64,000 nt of DNA, from the NCBI GenBank assembly GCA_030248135.1, contig JASANC010005251.1, positions 1 to 64,000 on the forward strand. The letters run 5' to 3'. Each line of letters starts with the position of its first letter. Within the stretch, counting starts at the first letter, position 1. Shown piece by piece: positions 22,001 to 34,000 of the stretch. The notes beneath the pieces were generated by a model that had not been told where the DNA came from, made no database searches, and saw nothing but the letters and a program-made list of their open reading frames with translations. The translations under genes and the position numbers were made by a program. This DNA comes from Theristus sp. LFF4_11 (lineage: Eukaryota; Nematoda; Chromadorea; Monhysterida; Xyalidae).

Positions 22001-25000
22001 CTAAGCTGGACTGAGATCGGTGTTGCGACAATGGTTGAAGAGCAACAGTTAGAGCATGCTGTGTTGTTTTGTATTTTGTATTTCTCTACTTTGGACGTCT
22101 ACACTGCACATGAAAACTAAATCCCGATGTAACAGGATATGTTACGTAATGGAGCTCTTGAACTCAATTCCATATACCAGTTTTTCAAAATTTCAGAGTC
22201 AGCACTGATCCAACGTTTACACTTTTGGAAATCGAAACCTCAAGGGAGCTTGTGGTGAGCACTCTCAATGCCAGGAGAACGCATGCACTTTATCAAACAT
22301 TTCAAAACTAAAACACTGTTGAAACGACCAATCGTTAATGTCGTAAATTCAAATGTGTATCGGTTGAAGTTTGATTGTCGGTAATATCTCTTTTTTACAC
22401 AGGCCTTTTAATTTCCATTCTCAGCTGTATCCATCGGGTGGTTGGTACGAGCTGACAATGTCGTTACAGCTCGAACGCAATTTTGAATGGTACATCACAC
22501 ACGCCTACTTGCCTGCGACTTTCTTGGTGCTCGTCTGTGAGTGGGTTTTCTGGTTTTTCGGCTTGTAGATTTGTGGGGGCTCGTATGCCAAACGTTACAG
22601 CAGTATCACCAGTTATGTGATTGTTTGTCACACAGAGCCGCCGCCTTTGCTCTGGTGTTTGGGTTCAAACTGTGATTTCCAATCGTAGGTTTCAAACCAC
22701 AAACACACGTCAAATTAGGTGACGGTCTACATGGCGAATTGTCACATACAAACTAACGCATGTGTGTGTCAACATGTCCACCTAAGCGGAAACAAAACAG
22801 ACGCTCAATTTCTCTCAGCCTGGGTTCAATTGTGTTTTGGCCCGAAGGCGTTGGCGGCACGTGCGTCCGTCCTGCTGCTGGTGGCCTTCATGGGTGGCGC
22901 ACTAGCAAACAGCACTGGCCCACCAATGCGCCTAAGTGTTTTGACGTCGCTCGATGCTTACTACACGTTCTGTGCACTGTTTCTTTTGACAACCGTCATT
23001 GAACTGGCCATTGTTGCGATGCTGACTCGAAACGTGCCTGCACCGGTTGCAGTGCCGGATGTTACAGGTTGGAGGGGATGGCCAACGCAGACACCATCAC
23101 TGGTTGTACTACAGTTTGGCTTAATGAATTAGAAGATGATTGAACGTATCAGCAGATGGGGTGTCAACTGAACACAGAGTCGAATAGAAAATATAAGACC
23201 TGAGCTCAGGTCAGTCGAACCTTTCAAATACCACGACAGCATGTTGTGTTTACACGTTGTGTAATTTAATTTTGTAAAAAAAAGTTGTTCCACAATTTAG
23301 ACGGCCCAAACGAGCCGCTGCTTGACGATCCACAAAAGCGGCGACCGAAAAGCAGCGCTGAGAAGATCAGGCTCGACATCAAATACAGCACTGCACTGGT
23401 GTTCGACAACTGGGTGTTGTTGGTGTTGCCGTTGATCTTTGTGTTGTTCAACATTATTTATTGGCTGATTTGAGACAATTAGCGTTGGGTTGTGGATTAG
23501 CTTTATTTCAGTTTTAGTTTTTCTAGATGTAGCTGGTTTGAAGCATCTGTTAGTACCAGACTGTTTGACAGGTTTGCTTGTTCTGTCTAGTCACGTTTAT
23601 TCAATTATTTGTTTCTAGCCACTGTCGTCATCAGAACAGTATTATTTGTTTGCCATGCAGTGCTGCGACGATACATTCGCAGAGTGTTACTTTTGAGACG
23701 TTCGGTCCAGCCTTGTTTGCTGTATTCAGCCAGGACAAACGTTGTTCCGATTTCATAAAAGCCGATCGTGGAAATAAGAATCGCATGAAACGAGACGAGA
23801 GCGAGCGAGACTTTTCCGACACCCACGGCGAAGCTGCCCTTTTGCGGACAACGAAGCAGCTCCTACACAGCGTCCGCACTCGACCGAGCCCGCTTGATCG
23901 GCCTAATTGCGTCGCTACCTTTCCCACCTGTCGTTCAAGCTGCCCTTTTGGGCGCCATTGCTAAAATCCTTGTCTGAACATCGTGACTTCATTTCAATTC
24001 TTCATTACGGAATGTTGAAATGCCATAAGCAAACACACTAACACACACACTCACCATCCAGTGTGGTCAATGTGCATACTGCAACACCGCGTGTGGTGTT
24101 GGTGTGCCTGTGTGTTTGTCAGTTCCCACTGTGTTCAGGTAGGCGATCAGGACGTCTAAAAAAATGAAATCTCAAAAGTTGCTGGAAAAAATTCCAACCG
24201 TGTAAACGGGCGATTCGGCGTCACTGGCAAAGAGCGCGATCATGGCATTGATGAAGCCCTGGTCAGCCTGCACTGAGAACTCTTGCACCAGCACACGCAG
24301 ATACCTGAATGCCAGGAAAGACATGTTTGCACATAATTTTAGTTGCAAAAATTAGAAAAACAGAAAAAAGTTCGTGATTTATCTTATATTGGAAAACTCA
24401 CAAAATCTTACGTAAACTCAAAACAAACGACATAGAAAACTAATGTTCATTAAAAAACGCACTTGATTTGTTTCATATTGGCAGCTTGGTCGGACTGCTT
24501 GACGACAGCGGATAACTCGGTGAATGGCTTTGGCACTGAAAATAAAATAAATTGGTTAAGACGCGCATTTGAGTTCAAACGCTACACAGCAAGAAACCAG
24601 GTTAGGAATCAAGAAAATACTCAAAAGACACTTGGATAACAGATTCAACAATAATTTTCTCGAACCACTTTCAGCGGCCACAGATTTAGCGGGCGGCACT
24701 GGTGCGAGCACCGTACGAAAGACGCACGCGTTCAGTTGGTTATCGATCTAAAAACAAAGAAACGAATGTCACCCTCGTGGCCTGGTGGTAGTGCGTTAGA
24801 CTACAGTCTGTGCGCTCGGGGGATCGAGCCCCGCCGAGGGTGTATAGGCACTTAATGACAGAGAAAAATGGGCGCCCTACTCAATGGCGTTCAGTACGCT
24901 TCTCTGGGTTAGCCTTGGCTAAAAACATCGCCTAAAACTCACAACAACAATAACAACAACAACAACAACGATCCATTGTGTTGTAAACAACAACCAAAAT

Positions 25001-28000
25001 GAGCTTTACAAAACCAGTGTCTCACTGACGCCTCACTTGTAAATGATTGAGCTTCACGTGGAAATACTGCTGATGCACTGACGTCTTGTACTGCAGCCAA
25101 AGACCCGTCTGGAAACTACGGCGGATGCGTCGTTTTGGCGTCGGCTTCAAAATCTCCATCGTTTCAAAGTTAATCTGCACAAGAAACAAGTTCCTTGCTT
25201 ATTTCTCGTTTCTAAAAAACATCCATGCTTTTTTTAACTCTGCATTTCAAATTTTGCCCACCTCTGACTTATCGACAACCACCACTGGGTTCGGATTTCT
25301 ACCATTCGCCTTCTCCGTGTTGTACCGGTCATAGGCCAGCTCAATGCCAGTCGAGTGTTTCACTTGCAACGCTTTGAAACGCTTTGATCGTTGCTCCTCC
25401 CAGACGATGCCCGATCTGGTGAGAGAGAAAGAACAATGTTCAGTTAGGTTGAGAAACGCCCTGGCAAGTGTCAGGGAAAGGCCATGTACATTGTTTGCCA
25501 CCGTGATGTTGCACAATGACAAGCAAGCGCACAGGCAACATTTGTGAGCCAGTGTGCTCGTTTGTGACTGTGCAACAGGTGAAACACGTGCTGATGACAG
25601 ACTAAGTGCACAAAAACTTGCAAAACAACATCTCACGGTGTGATGCCGATGTAGGCGACCTCGACTGCGAGCTGGCTGTTCACGAGCGACAGGCCGACGC
25701 CTTGCAGCGAGACGGTGATTTGCTGCTCGATCCTCTCCACCGAATACGCCTGTCGAGTGAAAAACGTGACTTTCCGTGTTATTAAAGAGTCAATAACTTG
25801 ACTTTAGCTTAACTTTAGCTTTCAGTTCAGAAGCTTCTAGCTTTTTAAAAAATAATAAAACGATGGATCTCAAAAAATTGTTGTTATAAGAGTGGCCAAC
25901 TAGCGCGCCACATTCAGAGGTGTGAAAATGCAGAAAATCGACCACGAAAACAACAACTTTCGCTAAAGCAACGTCCCGGGCAAGTTTTATGCTGAGTTGT
26001 CACCTCGCTTGCGGTCGTGGCCACCGCCAAGTCACTGGTGAACAGCAGCACACGCTGGCGACCGTTCAAGAACGACACCCAATAAAAAGTCACATTCTTC
26101 TCGGGATTGTATGATGAAATGTTGTCCTGAATGACAAAAAATGCTGTCCAGCTGTTCAATTCCAGGCACAGCCAGCAATATTCAGCTCCTTGTATTAAGA
26201 CCGTATTCGTTGCCATGGCCATGGGTACACAACACACTGGAGAGCGTGCGAATAACGAATGTGTGCATACGTATGCCAGTGTGTTTGTCCCATAAACAAC
26301 AATCAACGTCTTCAGACAAGGCCAATAACAAACTTTAAAAAACTCTGAAGTCAAAAAAAATTGCAACAAATCCCTCCAACCTTGTACAGGCCGTTTTTGA
26401 TGTTCTTCGCAATGCCACTCGACCAAACCAGTTCTCGCTTTTTTATCACCGACTCCCACGTGAACAGACGCAGCGACTTTGGCTGCAGTTCCAGTTCGTT
26501 TTCGCCTCTGAAGAAAAAAACAACCAATAGAATTCGAAAAGTTCAAAAGAAACGCTAAATGAAGTTTGAATTTCCCTCATGGAACCTGAATGCGGGCTGA
26601 GTGACAAAACAGCTGACACACGCGAACGTCATGAACACCCGCAATTTTACAACTGAACTCACTCCTGGCTGTAAGTGACGAGTCGATTGGTGTGATTGAT
26701 GAGCAACACCGGTGCCATGCCGGGCTGGTAGTCCTCGAGGCTGACGACGACGGCCGACTCACCGACGGTCGTCGTCACGTACACACCGACGTACTGAAGC
26801 AGTGCACAGACAGAGATTGCGAAATGTGCACGACGCTTGTGCATGAATGGAAAACGTGGCGTTTGCGCAATGCATTCGTCGAAATATTCTGTGTGACTGT
26901 AACATTGGAACAAGTTTGAAAAGATGAGAAAAAAATAATTGGCTGGAGTACGTGCACAGTGCACTGCACCTCTGTCCTCTACACACGCGCCAAAACACGT
27001 GCATCACAATTGTGCCTGTGTGTTTGATTGTTTAAAGAGAAACATTTTTTCGCAGAATACTCAGCTTGCGAAACCCTGACCTACAGTGAGAAGAACAATT
27101 GTGAGGTTTGGTTAAAATCCAACACCCCAGTTGTGGCAAAATATGATATGCTACTTTCTTTTCTTGCTACTCTTTTGTTTGGAAATAAGTGACAGGTTTA
27201 AACAACCATGCTGTACAAACAAGATAACACCAGTTTGATATCGCCTGATTTCGGGCTGCACAAAACGCAGAATTGCAAAAAGCTCCGAACCTCATTCGAG
27301 AGTCGCACGAACGATTCAAACGTCTCTGTGAACGGGAATGGCAGTGTGAACTCGTTGCGATCCGGATAGCGGGCGACCAACATTTTGCGCTCTTGTTTCT
27401 GTTGCGGCCACAAACCGACGCACTGAAACATACGGTATCGCTGGTCTCAACGCGAAACATCACTTGTAGAAAAATCTAATGGTGATGTTGTTGATCCTAA
27501 GGCAACATCTGCAATCTCGACAGTCGGAGATGCATATACTAGACCAACTACGGTGATCAACAAAAATGAAAATGGCCCGTTTCGAGATGCGATTACGAAT
27601 GGAATGACTCACAGTTTGCGGCTCAATCGACAGCCAGTCACTGTCGCCGCCACCTGCCTCAGCAACCATCATGTTCACCTGGAAAACAAAAATGAAAAAG
27701 AACGTCAGAGAGAGTAGTAGCAGTTTGCTTAGGTCTGTTCACCGCGATCCGAAAAGTTTTGCCCTTAATAGAGGGATCTAAATAATAACTGGGCAAACAG
27801 CGGGTAAAAAACAACTAAAAAATTTAAAAAAAACCTATATCGCAAACCTTTGATTTGTTGTCAATCATGTAGAACGGCGTAAATGTGCACACCTTCGTCA
27901 GACCGGAATAGGACATGCTCAAACTGACGGCAACCTGCGAACATAACATTTGAAAATACTCTAAAATATCTATTGTGGATTTATTCAAACGTGTCCGGAC

Positions 28001-31000
28001 TAACGTGACGTCATTTTATTTAAAAACGCCCGTTTATCAAAGTACAGGCACTAAAATTTCAGTTTGGTGTGACTGATTCGACATTCACCATTTGTTTACG
28101 GGAAGAAATCGGCTAAACGGATAGTCTGGTTTGCTGTGAACGACAAGCGCATGTTTTGTGGCACATGACGTCATTTCAGTGGGACACGTTTAAAAAAATA
28201 GGCCATATATTAATGTTGCCAGCAAACCAAAGTTGCCTGGAGACTGAGCTCTTTTTTCCTGCACATACATTTACAAACAAGTGCCACCGTTTTGTGCGCC
28301 TGTGTGCAACCCTGCACCAAGCACACAAAATAACAACCTCACAGGCACACATGCGCTGCCAATGCGTTTGTTTGTGTGTTTAACCTTGCAGCGACAGCAC
28401 AAAATAACAATACCAACCAACAGTGTCCAGCGAAGCACCAGCATCTTGCAGCACATAACGTTTTCGCCGGTTTTGTTGCGGTGCCCCCCTGCTGCTTACC
28501 TCGTACGTGCGTCCATCGTCTGCGGTGCACGTGATCCTGCCAGTGTTGCCGACGACGTCAATCGGGAATGCGTCCGACCAAGCAGAGTTCGACACTTGCA
28601 GCGAGGCCTGCAGAGACGAGAATGGTGGTTGTTATTGTAGGTTTATTGTTTGTGTTGTGAACAACATATACAGAAAATGTTGCTTTCTGCTTAGTTTCGG
28701 TACAGCTACCGAAAAAAACTGATGCAGACCTTTTTGTTGCTGAAAAAATCATCGGCACTGTAGGAGAAGAGCACCGGCTCGCGCAAGCTTGCTGGGTGCT
28801 CGAAGACGTTTGGTCCAGAATTCTGAAAATGGGTCAAAACACCCATTGGCAGGGTCAGACATGATATTTTTGATACGCAAATGAAACATTGGAAACACAA
28901 CTTCAGTTTTTTTTCGTTCAAGCTCCTAGCTGCCCCAAGAACCACACAAACAAACAGAGCAAAGAAGCACACACGCGCTGTGGGGTGCAATTGGGTGGTG
29001 GTGGGTATTAATGGAGAAAAATATACTCAGCACTGACGAGATTTATTCAGAGTTGTGCAGGAATTTTAGTCACATCCATTTGTTCTCAACTTCTCAATCC
29101 AATCAATGCCAAACTTGCCAAACTTTATAAAAATTTAATTCATACCCTACAGTAAATTTAATACACAGCCAAAGATGCAGAGTCAAAACAAAACTACATT
29201 TTTATCCTCAGTTGGCGTTCGCCGATAAGCAGTGGACTGACTGATAGTGCTGCTACAACACTATTTTTTTCTATTTTTATCAATTGTGGAGTAGTAAAAA
29301 GTTACGAGAAATACGATTAGTAAATTACCAGAATTGGATCGTAGAAAAAAGGATGAGAAACAGAAACCTTCCAGAAAAAAACAAATAACTCAAAAACAAA
29401 AACAGAAGACATGCAGAACGAAAAGCGTTGAGGTTACAAGAAGAGGTAGTGTAATCTCACCCGAAACTTCACAATAAAATAATGATGCACACAACGCCAA
29501 AGAAGTTACCAACAACAAGACCATAATCAACAATGCCGAGGGAAAATAACCAAAAAAACGTTTACTTTTAAGGCGAAAATACGGTCAAATTCCAAAGCTG
29601 TAAGCCTCGTGGCACGGCATCTGCTATAATTGGTCTCGTCTCGACACGATTTTACTGCAGAAATCCCTGATTGTCAAGGTTTCCAATAACTATGTTTGAC
29701 GGTCACACGAACTACAACAAAATCGTGTCGAGCCCAGCACCAAATGTGGTAGAAACTGTGCACCGTGGACTGCGAGCGTTTGAGTTTTGACTGTAAACTG
29801 GGTTCTCTCAATGTCGCCTCAATCAATACCTCCGTCGCCTCAGAGTCACTGCCACGACCACCACCGCAACACCGACAACTTGCCGCCGCTCTTAACCGGC
29901 CCGCCTGCGTTTCGGTCTCCTAGAAAATTCGAAACGCTCAACAGGACAAGAAAACCATTCCCATGTTGAGAAAAACCGTTGAGTGTTCCCCGTTGAGAAA
30001 AACAAGCCCCCAGAACTTGACACGAAAACGGTTTGTCGCTCCAAATGAGAACACCATGACCAATAAAAAATTAATAGATAACCCATAAAACACTTGGTAT
30101 GGGTGAGGTGAGTCAAACGCACGACAGCACGAAACTCTTGAACCAGGCACGTTGATTGGCTGCACTGCATTGTGGTGGTCTCGCCAGTCAATACGCTCAC
30201 GTGTAAATCAACCAGCCAATTAGCAAGTGTGCGTGAACCAGTGTGCTTGACTACCTCACATGGTTATGAGTTCAGGGATTTGCCAAACTTTTTAGAAAGC
30301 AGATCAAAACATGGATGGAAAAATTTAAAATGGAAAAATGCATTGCTGGACCAGCTGCAACCATCAGAGGGTAGTATTATTGGCAGAAAAAAAACAAAAT
30401 GCAATTCAGCAACCGCCAATACAACATGCAGAAGCAAAACAACGCACTTATTTAAAAAATGAAAGAGGTTAGCTGATTGGCTGCATTCGAAAGCACCCCA
30501 CAGCGCCGCTGCTATGAAAATGCAAAACATGGAAGTATTGATTAAACATAGAAGTTAGAAAACAGAAAGTGATAAATGCGCTAATTTGACCATTAAAAAC
30601 CGCCAAAAATTATCTTTAAGTTAGGAACAAAAGTAAAGTACTGAAAATCACAGCAATCGATTGGACGACAAGCAAACCACAAGGCAAGCAATAAGCAAAA
30701 AAGGAAATAGTCAAGTTCTAGTCTGAAGGCCGTGCCTGTACAGTATGTAATTTCCCACCAACAGAGAAACGCGCTGGCACTCATTAGCGCGTGTACCAAT
30801 GTGTTCATCACAGTGCACGATCGTCAGACAAGGACTGCAGAAGAAAAACCAAAAAAATTTGCAAGCCATGCAAAGTTCAAAGATCGCACAGTTTTTGTTG
30901 AGCAGCACGGAGACCGTCTTCGGTGAAAAATAGCTGGACGCCCCGTTTCACGCAGTGTGTCGGGGGCCATGCTGACTTTCGGTCTGTTCAGTTTCCTGAC

Positions 31001-34000
31001 GGCACGCGCACGACGAAACGTGATTGTGTGACGGACGCCTTTGGTCACCGTTTTCAATCGGTCCTCTGGGAGTGGACGTGTTTTTTGAACAAAATTCCAC
31101 GTGGCAAAAATTCAATATCTTGTGAAAAATGACTCTACTTACAGTACCGTTAGTCGCTTTTACGGTTTGGCTGAATTTGAATGACTGTTTTTTGAGAACT
31201 CAAATTCCAGCCAACCAAGAAGCAAATGACAAGACAGTAAAGACGTGCAAACACAAAAAAACGCAACAAAAAAGCAAACATGATGAATGTGCAATACCCC
31301 ACAATCTGACCGAATAACTACCAACCTAAATAAAGTCCTTGTTTGAAGACTTAGCAGTTTTTCAGCACATATATTTTTCAGCCACTGCGGTGCAATCAAA
31401 CACAAGCACATCAGCATACATTTGGTGCACATGACATGTGATTAGAACTAAACAATGCATTCGCATCCTGTGCCAAGTGTTTTTGTGACTGTGTGACAAG
31501 AGAAATTTTCATCAGATAAAAAACACTGGTGAAATGAAAACTGCACGGTCTTCAGACAAGGACGTTACCAAATTGAGCACACAGGCTTCGACGTGGCGAT
31601 TCATTTTGCCGTCTAGGTTCTGTGATCAGTCTCCGTTGAGACTGTGGTGTTCTTGTTGGGGTGTTCAAGGCACCGGCCCCCTGAATGGGGCGCATCTCAA
31701 TTTCTTCCGGCTCGCTTTCATTGCGAGAACATTTTCGCGATCGGGAACCGCTCGTTGTCTTTGGGAATCGTCTGCAGTTTGTTTTCTGGACCCAGCTTCA
31801 AGAAGTGCAAACTGTGACGAGAAATGAAAAATGCTTGAAGGTTGGTATGGTACTCTTCTGACTATTTAGATTACTGCGGTTACATACAACAAGAACCCCA
31901 AGTGGTTGCTTACAAATTCTTAAAGCCTGCACCCAATCAGTACACACTTGCAGAATTCTCCTCCTTCCTCACTCGTCAGTCACAATCCGATTGAAAACTG
32001 CAATCTTGCAATTCAGGCAATCAGCAGAGCAGTTCACAAAAAAGCCGCCAGTCCTTCAAGCTATTCCACATCTCTTCACAGCCTTCTCAAAACCGGGTCC
32101 TTATGAGGTGAAGCTCGTTTCGTCGCAAATTTCTTCCACCATTTTTGTTTCGACTGCTTGCACAACAGATGGCGGGGCGGAATGGCGGCGGCCCTACCGC
32201 GCACGTGACACTTGTCCTCGAGACAACAGAGCGACAGTTGTTCGCGTGCCCTGCGCAAGGCGTCGTCCCTCAAGTCCGCCAGGTACCAGTGCGCCATTCG
32301 GGCGACCGGCTTTTTCTTACACGACAGATTTCCATGGCACGGCTGGAAAAGTGGTGACCATTGGAAAACGGTTAGCAGGGGAAATCGGTTGAGCAAAAAA
32401 AAAACGGAGTGCAAGAAAGGTTAGCGAAAATGGATAGGGACCAATTTTTGAGGAGGTAATCAGAATTGGAGGCAGAAAATTGAATCTTTTAGTCACCGAA
32501 AATTTTGATTGGTTCTTTGAGGTGTCTGTCCAATACTGATTCGCTCAAAATTAGTCCAGTGAGTTTCGTGAACCGCTAAAGCAGAGTGCAAGCAACATGG
32601 GTAAAGACTAACATGCAGTTTAAAGTGGAGGTCAACATGCAATGGTGCGAGATAAGAAAAAAGAGCACAACCAAATTCCACCACCAAATCCTGTTCTCAA
32701 CTTTGTCGAAAACACATCATCAAAACTCTGCATACCATGCACAAACTTGAACCCTGGAAAAGTTTAAAAAAACGTTTTAAAAACAGTGCATCTTAGTTTC
32801 AGGCAAATTGCAATCCAAAAGCACACACTCAGTTTTGAACACAGTGCAACAGTGCGCAACTGTAACGAACAGATTGGCACTTTTTTCTGATCCAGAGACA
32901 AAATGTGACCAGAAATCAGCATCAACGCATAACAAAAAACTAGCAATTGCCATTGCATTCGTATTTTTGCAGGCATATTCACGGCAAGTCACACATTTTG
33001 CATCCCACACACTTCCGCGGTGCACAAAAAAGCATGGGTTAAATAAAAAATAAGGCACTGCAGAAACCATTTTAGTTCCGACAAAAAGGCGCGCGGGACA
33101 ACGTTTGATTTTGAACAAATCATTCATCAATTTTTCTGTAATGTTTTGAAGCAAATCAACAGTCAAAAAATAAACAGTCTTATTTTAAAACAACGTGAAT
33201 TGGTATAAAATGAGTTTAATGGGCAGATATGTTTTTCAATTTTCCAACTTCGCTTGTCGAAAGTTTCAGCGTCACAAAAGTTCGTCCTTGCAAACAGCAT
33301 AACAGCAAAAGAACTCACGAATGAACAAAAACCAAATTATCAAAAAAAATTATTCCACCAACCTTGTACTTGAGATCGAGCCCGGTTTTATTGACCATCC
33401 AGAACGGGCAGTACAAGGACACGTCCATGTGTCCGCGCGCTGCACTGCAGTGCAGACCGAATGTCTGAAAGAAAACAATCAGCAACCATTGTCATACAAC
33501 TGAAACATTTTGAACATTGATGATTAAGAAAATTACAGCAAATCAGCATTGTTTTGTTTGCGGTAATCATTCGATTTACCGATTGGTTGACATGTTAAAG
33601 TTACAATACGTGACGACATGTAAATTCATTCAAACATTCTGATTTTCACATCTTTCGCTACACGCATCAACCGGTCCTGCCCGATTAAGCAGGCACTGTA
33701 GACTGTAAACTGTAAGTCACACTGAATGTTCGTTCTCTGAACTTGAACACAATTTTGATAAAAAAAAATTAACCAGAACTTCGAGTTCAACAATTCATTG
33801 CGTTCGTTAACGCAAAACAAATACCGCGGTAAAAAAATCTACTGCACCAAACACCAATGCATAAACACATTTTGCTCGAAACTGACCATGTCACTGATGG
33901 CCACTTTCTCTTCGGAATGTGTTTCCAGCACCGACAATTCCGGCGGCCTCTCCTCCAATTGAAAACTGCCCCGCCAATCAGCGAAGCCGGCTGCGATCTG

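Larger units (their letters stand above)
16098..26510 (-). other. VPS13: VPS13 exon block 4: APT1-like, ATG2_C and PH-like C-terminus
   Basis: Exons at about 26382-26510, 26005-26129 ([18 protein letters not shown]), 25637-25749 ([18 protein letters not shown]), 25262-25414 ([17 protein letters not shown]), 25040-25173, 24665-24749, 24462-24536, 24200-24304 ([15 protein letters not shown]), then past the nested gene 19450-19567 ([14 protein letters not shown]), about 19160-19310, 18699-18897 ([20 protein letters not shown]), 18390-18471, 18000-18172 ([19 protein letters not shown]), 17580-17765 ([18 protein letters not shown]), 17220-17355 ([18 protein letters not shown]), 16990-17080, 16415-16625 and 16098-16145. 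The amphipathic Gly-rich segments are the ATG2_C/DH-like helices that contact lipid droplets or mitochondria; the last two large exons correspond to the PH-like domain. The sequences flanking the 4.6-kb intron are contiguous in the family, which proves that the channel gene lies inside VPS13. Confidence 0.9.

Noticed and set aside
24770..24845. Possible tRNA gene
   Set aside because: A and B boxes and a closing stem are present, but the sequence continues into a repeat body found in two other places and an AAC tail, so it is a SINE head. I cannot read a good anticodon arm.
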